Shown here one piece after another: positions 34,563 through 43,300 of a stretch of DNA of 64,000 nt; within the stretch, counting starts at the first letter, position 1; each line of letters begins with the position of its first letter. The position numbers were made by a program, and so were the translations under genes. The stretch is from Cytophagaceae bacterium (GTDB lineage: Bacteria; Bacteroidota; Bacteroidia; Cytophagales; Spirosomataceae): NCBI GenBank assembly GCA_027491195.1, contig JAIXWQ010000012.1, positions 310,001-374,000 on the forward strand, given 5' to 3'. The notes beneath the pieces are model-generated. The model saw only the letters and a list, made by a program, of their open reading frames with translations. It made no database searches and was not told where the DNA came from.

Positions 34563-36815
34563 ATGCAGATAGATTTAGAAAAGGAACGTTTAGAGATTTT
34601 GAAACGCTACCGCAAATTACTGCGGACAGCGAAGCCTTTTTTAAAGGATGATGATGCGAAGCAAATCAAGAAAGCCTTCTTGATCTCTGCGGAGGCTCAT
34701 AAAGAGATGCGCCGTAAATCGGGCGAACCCTATATCTACCATCCGTTAGCCGTAGCCCAGATTTGTGTAGAGGAAATTGGATTAGGCACCACGTCGATTA
34801 TATCCGCTTTATTGCATGATGTGGTTGAGGATACGGATACGACTTTGGCCGATATTGAAAAACAATTCAATCCTAAAATCGCCTCCATTATCGATGGCTT
34901 GACGAAGATCGCGGGAACATTCGAATATGGAACTTCGCAACAAGCGGAGAATTTCCGGAAGATGCTATTGACGCTATCTGATGACATTCGGGTAATCCTA
35001 ATCAAACTCGCAGATCGCTTGCACAACATGCGTACGCTGACGAGTATGGCCAAAGAAAAGCAGTTGAAAATCGCCTCAGAAACGATCTATTTATATGCTC
35101 CTTTAGCCCATCGCCTCGGTTTGAATGCCATTAAAACGGAGCTAGAAGATTTAGGTCTAAAGCACACGGAGCCAGAAGCTTACAAAGAAATTGCCGATAA
35201 GCTGAATGAAAACAAACGGATTCGGGAAGGCTTTGTAGATAATTTTATCAAGCCCATTAAAAAGACCTTGGATGAGCGCGGTCTGAATTATAGCATTAAA
35301 GGCCGTCCCAAATCCATCTTTTCCATTTACAATAAAATCAAAAAAGGGAATACCCCTTTTGAGAAAATATACGATCTTTTTGCGGTGCGTGTCGTGTTAG
35401 ATGTGCCGGTCGAAAGAGAGAAATCAGATTGCTGGGAGGTATATTCCGTCGTGACAGATCATTACCGCCCTAACCCGAGTCGCTTGAAAGACTGGGTATC
35501 TACCCCAAAATCAAATGGTTACGAATCTTTGCACACCACGGTGATGAGCAAACCTTTTGCGCATGACAAAGAAGGTCGTTGGGTGGAGGTGCAAATTCGT
35601 TCGAAACGCATGGATGAGATTGCGGAGAAAGGGGTGGCGGCACACTTTAAATACAAAGGCACGGATACGCGGACGAGCGAGGCTTTCGAATCTTGGTTAT
35701 CCCAGGTGCGCGAGGCGATCGAAGCCAATGACAAGAGCCAGTCTGCCGTGGAATTAGTGGAGGATATCAAGAACTCCCTGTACCATGAAGAGGTTTTTGT
35801 TTTTAGTCCAAAAGGGAAGTTGATTGTATTGCAATCCGGCGCTACGGCTTTGGACTTCGCATTCGAGATTCACTCGGAGGTAGGTGCCCGCTGTATTGGG
35901 GCGAAAGTGGGAGGTAAATTAGTTCCTCTATCACACAAATTGCAGAATGGGGATCAGATCGAAATCTTGACTTCGTCGAAGCAAAAGCCATCCGAAGATT
36001 GGTTGCGCATCGTTTTTACCACGAAGGCGAAAGCGCAAATTAAGAATTACATCAAGGAGGAGAACAAGTCCCACTTGATAAAAGGCCGCGATTTAATCGA
36101 GCAAAGACTGAAGCATTTAGGTTATCCGATCTTGTCTTTAGAGATTACGAATCAGTTGCGCGCCTATTTTAATGCCAAAGATGCAAACGATTTATTCTAC
36201 CGTTTTGGCAAGGCCTACATCAACATTGATCAACTAAAACACTGGAAGTTAGATCGGGAATTACACGAGCGAAAGCAGGCAGAGAAAGCGATTCAAGCAC
36301 CGATTACCGATGGCAAATCCTTCAAAAAGGAGATGCAACAATACCACAAGGAGCGTAAGGAATCGGATACGCTGTTAATCGGTGAAGATATGGATAAGGT
36401 GGATTATACGCTGGCGAAGTGTTGTAATCCAATCTCAGGAGATGAAGTGTTCGGATTTGTGACCATCAATGAGGGGATCAAAATTCACCGCGCCGCGTGC
36501 CCTAACTCGCCAGAATTACTTTCTCGTCACGGGGATCGCGTAATCAAAGCCCAGTGGACCTCCCAAATCGCCATGTCTTTTGTGGTTGATTTAATCATCC
36601 GAGGTATCGACCGCGTAGGTTTAGTCAATGACGTAACGCGCTTGATTTCAGAGAAGTTGCAAGTGAACATAACGGCCTTGACGATCGGGGTGAAAGATGG
36701 ATTATTTGAAGGTCAAATTTCACTTATGGTACAAGACACAGCGCACCTAGATAACCTAAGTGCTGAAATGGAACAAGTTCCAGGTGTAATCGAAGTAGAG
36801 CGGAAAGTTTCTTAG
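34563..36815 (+). CDS. bifunctional (p)ppGpp synthetase/hydrolase (RSH, SpoT-type)
   Basis: Long RelA/SpoT homologue of 750 residues that makes and degrades (p)ppGpp. An intact HD hydrolase domain is indicated by YHPLAVAQI and LLHDVVEDT. The synthetase domain has GRPKSIFSIYNKI and the STPKSNGYESLHTTVM segment. TGS (EVFVFSPKGKLIVLQSGATA), a zinc/helical region (KCCNPISGDEV) and a C-terminal ACT domain follow. Because both catalytic domains look intact, it is probably the bifunctional enzyme. fur and purA lie directly downstream on the same strand. Confidence 0.95.
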   Translation: MQIDLEKERLEILKRYRKLLRTAKPFLKDDDAKQIKKAFLISAEAHKEMRRKSGEPYIYHPLAVAQICVEEIGLGTTSIISALLHDVVEDTDTTLADIEKQFNPKIASIIDGLTKIAGTFEYGTSQQAENFRKMLLTLSDDIRVILIKLADRLHNMRTLTSMAKEKQLKIASETIYLYAPLAHRLGLNAIKTELEDLGLKHTEPEAYKEIADKLNENKRIREGFVDNFIKPIKKTLDERGLNYSIKGRPKSIFSIYNKIKKGNTPFEKIYDLFAVRVVLDVPVEREKSDCWEVYSVVTDHYRPNPSRLKDWVSTPKSNGYESLHTTVMSKPFAHDKEGRWVEVQIRSKRMDEIAEKGVAAHFKYKGTDTRTSEAFESWLSQVREAIEANDKSQSAVELVEDIKNSLYHEEVFVFSPKGKLIVLQSGATALDFAFEIHSEVGARCIGAKVGGKLVPLSHKLQNGDQIEILTSSKQKPSEDWLRIVFTTKAKAQIKNYIKEENKSHLIKGRDLIEQRLKHLGYPILSLEITNQLRAYFNAKDANDLFYRFGKAYINIDQLKHWKLDRELHERKQAEKAIQAPITDGKSFKKEMQQYHKERKESDTLLIGEDMDKVDYTLAKCCNPISGDEVFGFVTINEGIKIHRAACPNSPELLSRHGDRVIKAQWTSQIAMSFVVDLIIRGIDRVGLVNDVTRLISEKLQVNITALTIGVKDGLFEGQISLMVQDTAHLDNLSAEMEQVPGVIEVERKVS

Positions 36816-36826
36816 TTTATGTCGGT

Positions 36827-36834
36827 TATTTTTG
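36827..36834 (+). promoter_or_regulatory. -7 promoter box for fur
   Basis: TATTTTTG, an exact TAnnTTTG match, 28 bases before the fur start codon, inside the 47-base spacer after the RSH gene. fur-purA may therefore have its own promoter as well as read-through. Confidence 0.5.
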
Positions 36835-36862
36835 CTTATTTTACGTCGTTTTTTTTCCATAA

Positions 36863-37348
36863 ATGTCCCAAGAATTAGATAAACTAGATTCAGTAAAAAA
36901 GATCTTCACTGCCTACCTGGAAAACAAGGGTTTGCGGAAGACTCCGGAGCGCTTTGCGATCCTGGAAGAGATCTATTTACGGGACGATCACTTCGATGTG
37001 GAGGAGTTGTATATCTCCATGAAAAACAAGAAATACCAAGTCTCTAGAGCTACGGTTTACAACACTCTCGATGTATTAGTGGAATGCGATTTAGTGGTAA
37101 AACATCAGTTTGGTCGCAATCAAGCACAATTCGAGAAGTCCTACGGACGTCGGCAACACGATCATTTAATCTGTACCGATTGCCACAAAGTGACCGAATT
37201 TTGTGATCCTCGAGTGCAGACTATCCAAAGTTTAGTAGGTGAAATGTTGCAATTCAATGTGATGCACCATTCCCTTATTTTTTACGGCTCTTGCACGAAT
37301 AAGAATTGTGAGCATAGAGCGAATTATCAAGCAAGAAATCAAGAATAA
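36863..37348 (+). CDS. fur: Fur-family transcriptional regulator
   Basis: Metal-dependent winged-helix repressor. The DNA-binding part includes [14 protein letters not shown] and the recognition segment [12 protein letters not shown]. Metal or structural-zinc residues are visible: H43, the HDHLICTDC stretch with C104 and C107, and a second CxxxxC pair, C144 and C149. Its 161 residues are full length. Whether it is Fur, Zur or PerR cannot be settled from sequence alone; the fur symbol is provisional. The Fur-purA neighbourhood recurs in Bacteroidota as far as I recall. Confidence 0.88.
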   Translation: MSQELDKLDSVKKIFTAYLENKGLRKTPERFAILEEIYLRDDHFDVEELYISMKNKKYQVSRATVYNTLDVLVECDLVVKHQFGRNQAQFEKSYGRRQHDHLICTDCHKVTEFCDPRVQTIQSLVGEMLQFNVMHHSLIFYGSCTNKNCEHRANYQARNQE

Positions 37349-37357
37349 AACAATATT

Positions 37358-38638
37358 ATGGCAGTTGATGTATTATTAGGCTTACAATGGGGTGATGAGG
37401 GGAAAGGAAAGATCGTAGACGTTCTAGCACCGAAGTATCAAGTAGTAGCTCGTTTTCAAGGAGGACCTAACGCCGGTCACACCTTAGAATTCGACGGTTT
37501 TAAGCACGTTTTGCATCAAATTCCATCCGGAATTTTCCGCCAAGAAGTTCAAAATATCATCGGTAACGGTGTCGTTTTAGACCCCATCATCTTCAAAAAA
37601 GAGATCGATGGCTTAGCGCATTTCAACCTAGATCTTCGCAAGAATTTAGAAATTTCTAAAAAGGCATCGATCATCTTACCTACGCACCGTTTATTAGACG
37701 CGGCTTACGAAAAGTCAAAAGGCGATGCGAAAATTGGATCTACCTTAAAAGGGATTGGACCTACTTACACAGACAAAATCTCGCGTCAGGGATTACGTGT
37801 AGGGGATATGATTTCACCTGATTTTTCTGCCAAATACAAAGCTTTAGTCGATCGCCACAAAGCGATTTTGGACGTCTATAAATTCGAATATGATTTAGCG
37901 GCGGCTGAGAAGGAGTTCTTCGAGGCGGTTGCTTTCATGAAAGAGTTCCACTTAGTGGATTCAGAATACTCCGTGAACCACGCCATCAACGCGGGTAAAA
38001 CTATTTTAGCGGAAGGAGCTCAAGGGTCACTTCTTGATGTGGACTTTGGTTCTTATCCTTTCGTAACTTCTTCTAACACGATCACCGCAGGTGCTTGTAC
38101 CGGTTTAGGTGTGGCACCTAAGAACATCGGTGAGGTTTTTGGAATCTTCAAAGCGTACGCAACACGCGTAGGTTCAGGTCCATTCCCAACGGAATTAGAA
38201 GATGAAGTAGGCGAGAGAATGCGTGTGGAAGGCCGTGAGTTCGGTTCTACGACAGGTCGTCCGCGCCGTTGTGGTTGGATTGATTTACCTGCCTTGAAAT
38301 ACGCAATGATGATCAATGGGGTAACTCAATTGATTATGATGAAGGCAGACGTCTTGAATATCTTTGACGAGATTCAAGTATGTACCGCTTACGAAATGCC
38401 AGATGGCACCATCACCGACCAAATCCCTTTCGAAATCACCGATATCAAAGTGAAGCCGGTATACGAAACCTTGAAAGGTTGGGCTTGTAGCCTAGAAGGC
38501 ATGCGCGACTTTAACGAGTTGCCAGTGGAGCTTGCAGACTACATCAAATTCTTAGAAAAGCACTTGAACTTACCTATTAACTTCATCTCGACAGGTCCAG
38601 ACCGCGAGGCATGTGTGTTAAGAGGTTCTCTAGCATAA
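37358..38638 (+). CDS. purA: adenylosuccinate synthetase
   Basis: PurA joins IMP and aspartate using GTP, the first step to AMP. The N-terminal signature QWGDEGKGKIVD includes the catalytic Asp and the GTP-binding loop. The IMP-binding segment with RPRRCGWID and the GPFPTELEDE stretch are present. Its 426 residues are standard. It starts ten bases after fur, and a gene of unknown function follows four bases later. Confidence 0.97.
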   Translation: MAVDVLLGLQWGDEGKGKIVDVLAPKYQVVARFQGGPNAGHTLEFDGFKHVLHQIPSGIFRQEVQNIIGNGVVLDPIIFKKEIDGLAHFNLDLRKNLEISKKASIILPTHRLLDAAYEKSKGDAKIGSTLKGIGPTYTDKISRQGLRVGDMISPDFSAKYKALVDRHKAILDVYKFEYDLAAAEKEFFEAVAFMKEFHLVDSEYSVNHAINAGKTILAEGAQGSLLDVDFGSYPFVTSSNTITAGACTGLGVAPKNIGEVFGIFKAYATRVGSGPFPTELEDEVGERMRVEGREFGSTTGRPRRCGWIDLPALKYAMMINGVTQLIMMKADVLNIFDEIQVCTAYEMPDGTITDQIPFEITDIKVKPVYETLKGWACSLEGMRDFNELPVELADYIKFLEKHLNLPINFISTGPDREACVLRGSLA

Positions 38639-38642
38639 ACAA

Positions 38643-39131
38643 ATGGAAGGGGTTTCTTTAGCTGATTTGTACAAGTTCGACGAGATCTATTGGGTCCCGC
38701 AGGATAAGACTGAATCCCAGCTAGCAGAAACCCCGGCTATTGAAGTCGCTTCTGACACAATCGCGGAGGTTAAGTCTAAGATTTCTACTCCTTGGGTCGT
38801 TGTAGGCCAAATCGCCGATGCCGAACTCTCCCGCCTTAAACTTATTTTTTCTGCTCCTCCTTTAGTATTAGGACCCACCGATTGGTCTGTGTATACTCCA
38901 TCGGAGGAAGAACCAAGTCTTTCTGAATTCTTAAAAGACACTAGCGCTCAGCGTTATATCTTCATAGGTCAACAACCAGCCGCTTGGCAAGGCGAACTGC
39001 CTACGACGGAGATCGAAAAGGTTGAATCAAAAATTGTCTATTTCTTCCCTCGCTATATTTCGTCGTTAACGGATGCGGAGAAGACGCTGAAGATGGCGTT
39101 TTGGAATGCGTTAAAAGAAATGAAAGCATAG
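38643..39131 (+). CDS. unrecognised protein downstream of purA
   Basis: A 162-residue protein I cannot assign to a family. It has no signal peptide or long membrane segment, is acidic, and alternates short strands and helices (for example STPWVVVGQIADAELSR). It starts four bases after purA and is probably cotranscribed with it. Its end, EMKA followed by TAG, comes from the first unit (AAAGCAT, then AGAGCAC) of a heptamer array, so its native C-terminus may have been modified. The reading frame looks real because of spacing and codon bias like its neighbours. Confidence 0.7.
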   Translation: MEGVSLADLYKFDEIYWVPQDKTESQLAETPAIEVASDTIAEVKSKISTPWVVVGQIADAELSRLKLIFSAPPLVLGPTDWSVYTPSEEEPSLSEFLKDTSAQRYIFIGQQPAAWQGELPTTEIEKVESKIVYFFPRYISSLTDAEKTLKMAFWNALKEMKA

Positions 39132-39219
39132 AGCACAAAGTATAAAGCACAAAGTAGGAATCGCCGAAGGCGATGGAATTGTGAAATGTTTAAAGCACAA
39201 AGCATAAAGAATAAAGGTT
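39123..39219 (+). repeat. double AAAGCAC heptamer array around a hairpin
   Basis: Five units (AAAGCAT, AGAGCAC, AAAGTAT, AAAGCAC, AAAGTAG; 39123-39157), then a hairpin with arms ATCGCC and GGCGAT (39160-39174), a TGAAATGT stretch, and four more units (AAAGCAC, AAAGCAT, AAAGAAT, AAAGGTT; 39192-39219). The first unit contains the stop codon region of the gene ending at 39131. Confidence 0.9.
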
Positions 39220-39221
39220 GA

Positions 39222-39253
39222 ATCAAAAAAGCGGCAATTGCCGCTTTTTTGAT
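39222..39253. terminator. perfect 32-base palindromic terminator
   Basis: A-run, GCGGC, central AATT, GCCGC and T-run form a perfect palindrome (ATCA6 to T6GAT). It separates the convergent purA-side transcript and tsaD, and lies between the two inverted heptamer arrays. Confidence 0.9.
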
Positions 39254-39277
39254 GATTATAGAAATATTTCTGAATGT

Positions 39278-39326
39278 ATCCCCGATAGGGGATTCCAACT
39301 TTATTCTTTGTGCTTTATGCTTTGTG
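39278..39326 (-). repeat. inverted heptamer array with hairpin, overlapping the tsaD end
   Basis: A hairpin with arms ATCCCC and GGGGAT (39278-39293), then plus-strand units CTTTATT, CTTTGTG, CTTTATG, CTTTGTG (39299-39326). Read on the minus strand the units encode the last residues and stop codon of TsaD. Confidence 0.9.
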
Positions 39327-40325
39327 ATCTAGACTCATCCTCGCTAGCGGACTCACATCCTGCCCACAAAATTCTCTCGCTTCTGCTTTGAAATGTCCAG
39401 CCATGGCGATCATGCCCGCGTTATCGGTGCAATAACTGAAGGCTGGAATGAATACTTCCCAACCCATTTCTGTGCCCATTTCTGTTAAGCGAGTGCGCAA
39501 GCCGGAGTTCGCGGAAACGCCACCGGCGATGGCGATTTGCATACAATTCATCTCCTTCATAGCCTTCTTCGTTTTGCGAAGGAGCATGTCGATGAGAGAT
39601 TTTTGAACGGAGGCGCAGATGTCTGCTTTGTTTTCTTCGATGAAGTTTGGGTTATTTTTGACTTCTTTTTGGAGGAAGTAGAGGATGGCGGTTTTGATGC
39701 CGGAAAAGCTGAAGTTTAGGCCGGGCATTTCACCTAATGAGAAGGGGAATCGGTCGGGGTTCCCTTCTTTGGCCAACTTATCAATCAATGGGCCACCTGG
39801 GTAAGGAAGTCCGATCAGCTTCGCCGTCTTGTCGAAAGCCTCGCCTACCGCATCGTCCTGCGTTTCGCCGATGACCTCCATGTCGAGGGCGGATTTCACC
39901 CAAACTAATTGGGTGTGACCACCACTGACGGTCAGGCAAAGGAAAGGGAAAGAGGGTTTCGGATCCTCAATAAAATGCGCCAAAACGTGCGCCTGCATAT
40001 GATTCACCTCGATTAACGGAATATTCAGACTAAGCGCCAAAGACTTCGCAAACGAGGTGCCGATTAATAAAGCTCCTAAAAGCCCAGGGCCCCTTGTGAA
40101 GGCAATGGCATTCAGTTCATTTTTGTTTATATTTGCTTTTTGCAGGGCCTCTGTCACTACAGGGATGATCGATTTTTGATGAGCTCTGCTGGCTAATTCG
40201 GGAACAACGCCTCCCCACTCGGTGTGGATGAGTTGAGTCGAGATGATATTGGACTTCAAAACGCCGTCCACCATCACGGCAGCCGAAGTTTCATCGCAAG
40301 AAGATTCAATAGCCAGTAGCTTCAT
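39315..40325 (-). CDS. tsaD: tRNA threonylcarbamoyladenosine synthase subunit TsaD
   Basis: TsaD transfers the threonylcarbamoyl group to A37 of ANN-decoding tRNAs together with TsaB and TsaE. The metal ligands H109 and H113 are in NHMQAHVLAH, and the ASKHA-fold nucleotide-binding segments DDAVGEAFDKTAKLIGLPYP and GGVSANSGLR are present. Its 336 residues are normal. The last residues, HKA and the TAA stop, are made by heptamer units (CACAAAG, CATAA), so the repeat entered at the very end without removing a domain. The start is supported by a promoter with both elements 17 bases upstream. Confidence 0.96.
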   Translation of the reverse strand: MKLLAIESSCDETSAAVMVDGVLKSNIISTQLIHTEWGGVVPELASRAHQKSIIPVVTEALQKANINKNELNAIAFTRGPGLLGALLIGTSFAKSLALSLNIPLIEVNHMQAHVLAHFIEDPKPSFPFLCLTVSGGHTQLVWVKSALDMEVIGETQDDAVGEAFDKTAKLIGLPYPGGPLIDKLAKEGNPDRFPFSLGEMPGLNFSFSGIKTAILYFLQKEVKNNPNFIEENKADICASVQKSLIDMLLRKTKKAMKEMNCMQIAIAGGVSANSGLRTRLTEMGTEMGWEVFIPAFSYCTDNAGMIAMAGHFKAEAREFCGQDVSPLARMSLDHKA

Positions 40326-40342
40326 AAAAATAGAATTCTGCG

Positions 40343-40375
40343 CAAAAATACGGCAATATGGTCAAATATCTCAAA
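40343..40375 (-). promoter_or_regulatory. tsaD promoter (-33 and -7)
   Basis: Minus strand reads TTTG (40372-40375), a 21-base spacer, then TATTTTTG (40343-40350), matching the Bacteroidota consensus in both boxes. The -33 box lies inside the start of the divergent TamB-like gene. Confidence 0.65.
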
Positions 40376-43300
40376 ATCTTCGTCAAAACAATCCTCTACG
40401 GATTGCTGGGGATTTTTTTGTTGATTTTTGCAGCCATTCTTCTGCTCAGAGCCCCCATCAATCAGACCTTATTAGCAAATTATTTAGCACCTAAAGTGGA
40501 AAAGGCGATCGGATACCCCGTCAAGATGAAGGGGATACAAATCAAATTTTTCGATGAATTAAGTGTCTACGATTTGGAGGTAAAAGACCCCTGGGGCGCG
40601 AAAATGATCCAAATCGAACAGTTAGATGTTAATTTTAGCATCTCCCATTTATTCCTACAACCTGGTAAACCAAGCCTAGATTATACACGTTTAACACGTC
40701 CGAATGTCCATCTGATTTTTGAAAAAAAGACAGGTAAAATGAACATTGAAGAGTTTATTATTCGACTAGAAAACTGGATTACAGGAGGCGTCAAAACGGT
40801 GAAAAAAGGTCCTTCTTCCATTTTTACCATACCGGAAGCGGAGGTAATTGATGGCTCTTTCTCACTCGATGATAACACGAGAAAGAGTGAAGCAACCCGC
40901 CGTCACTTCGATATTTCCCACTTTACACTAGGGAAGGTCTATTCGAAAGTCAAGAATTTCTACATTAAGAATGATACGCTTGGACTACAGGCCATAGGGC
41001 TAAGAACGAAGGATCCTTTGACTGGGTTCGATGTGAAAAGTCTGAATACTGTTTTCATGATTTCGGATCGCCAGATGCGTTTTGATCAATTGGATTTGCG
41101 CTTTAATGATTCCCGCGTCACACGGAAATTCGTGGTGAATTACCGTGATATGAGCTCGATGACACGTTGGATTACAGACGTAGACATGCAAGCGGACTTT
41201 AATGGAGCCTTAGTTAAAGGGGAGGATTTAGGCCGATTTGTAGAGGCGATGTACGAATACAAAGGCATGTATCGCTTGAAGGGAGCCCTTAGTGGTACGG
41301 TGGCGAAATTGAATTTGAAGAAATTTGAATTAGGCTTTGGGGCGAAGAGTGTTTTGAGGGGAGATTTTGGTTTTAAGGGACTACCTGATGTGGACAAGAC
41401 AGACATGGATTTCACGATGAGATCGTCTCTTTTTTATCCCGAAGATTTAGGTAATTACATCACGAAGTCTGCGGCAGAAAACATGGTTATTCTAGGTCCT
41501 GTGGCTTTTGATGGTTTGTTCAAGGGGAATAATACGGTGTTTAGAACGGCCGGAAAATTAAAGACGGGTTTGGGTTATGTGGAGGCAGATGTCAAGATGA
41601 ATCTGAAAGATTCGATGGCTTTTTCTCGCTATGACGGGAAGATCAAATTGCAAAAGTTTAAGTTAGGTAAGTTGTTAGGAATGGAGTCTATTCTGGGGAC
41701 TTTGGATGCAGAAGGGGAATTGAAAGGCAATGGCTTTGCGAAGAAATCGGCTAATATCGACTTTGATGGGAAGATCTCAGAGATCTATTTTAATCAGTAT
41801 TTATACCACAAGATTGCCTTGAAAGGCAATTTTCAGAAGCAATTATTCAAGGGTGAAGTGGTCGCTAAAGATACCAATTTAGTGGGCACGATGAGCGGTT
41901 TAATTGACCTTCGGGGAGCGAAACCGGTATACAAAATGCAGGGAGAAATCACCCACTCAAACTTGCACACTATTCGTTTGATGGATCCTCAGGTCAGCTT
42001 GTCTACCGATTTTGAATTGGATTTCAAGGGTGATCGGTTTGATGATTTAGAGGGTCGGACGGTTTTCTATAATTCGAAATTGCGTACCCCGAATAAGCCG
42101 GACTTGCATGTCGAGTTAGTTACCCTCACTTCTGAGAATGGACCGGGTCAGAAACGTCATTATAAGTTGACGTCCGATTTAATTTCCGCAGAAATAAGTG
42201 GTGAGTTTACCCCTAGTATTTTACAAGCTCACTTACGTCAAGTTGCTGAGGAATATGCGCTGTATTTCCAAAAAGGGTCAGACGAGCGTTGGGGTTATTA
42301 TGCGACTCGGAAACACGAAATTGACACTAAATACAAGGCCGATTTTACGGTGATTTGCCACCGGGCAGACCCTATTTTAGCTCGCTTTTTCCCTTCTGTT
42401 CAGATCGGCGAGAACACGGTTTTCTCCGGTAATATTTCGAAAGGACGTACGCTTTCACTCAGTTTAGAGGCCTATCCGGATACTTTGGTTTTGGGCGGTT
42501 ACCACTTTTATCAATCCGTATTTTCTTTCCAAAGTTCTAAATTCTTAGGTGCTCCTGAGGTTTCCTCTAGTCTCGTTTTTACATCTCGTAAGCAGCAATT
42601 AAACTTTTTGACGCCTACAGAGAATTTCAAGTTGGATGCCCTTTGGGATCAAGATCGGATCAATTTTGGTCTAGATTTTAAACAACAAGGAGAAGAGAAT
42701 TTAGCCCATTTAGCAGGAGCTTGGAACTTCGAAGACGAGGGTTTATCACTGAAATTTAAGGATACGTATTTCCGGATTTTAGGCCAAGACTGGGCAATGG
42801 ATCCAGCCAATAAAATCACCATTCAGGGGCAGGAATGGAAGGCGGATCGGGTTGTGGTTTCGAATCAAAACCAGTCGATTTCCTTGCAAGGAAGTCTTTC
42901 AACAGACACGACAGAGACCATTAAATTACGGGCAAATCACTTTCAATTGTCTACCCTAAAACCGTTGTTTTCCACGAAGACACAAGGGGAGTTAAATGGA
43001 GAAATAGCCATTCAAGATTGGTATAACCACACGCGTTTAGATTCCTGGTTATTAGTGGATTCCTTGCGATTGAATACCTTTTTTATCGGAAACTTACAGG
43101 GCGTAGGAACCTATCTCGCAGATGAAAAAGCGATGGATTTGAATTTGAATTTGAACCGTTTGGGTGAGTCCGTAATGTCTCTAACTGGGGCTTACAAGCC
43201 TTTCGAGGAGGACCAAAAACTGAACATAAAAGCGGAATTGAATCAGACGGATTTGCAGATTTTGGAACCCTTTACTTCTGGTATTTTCTCTAATTTGAAA

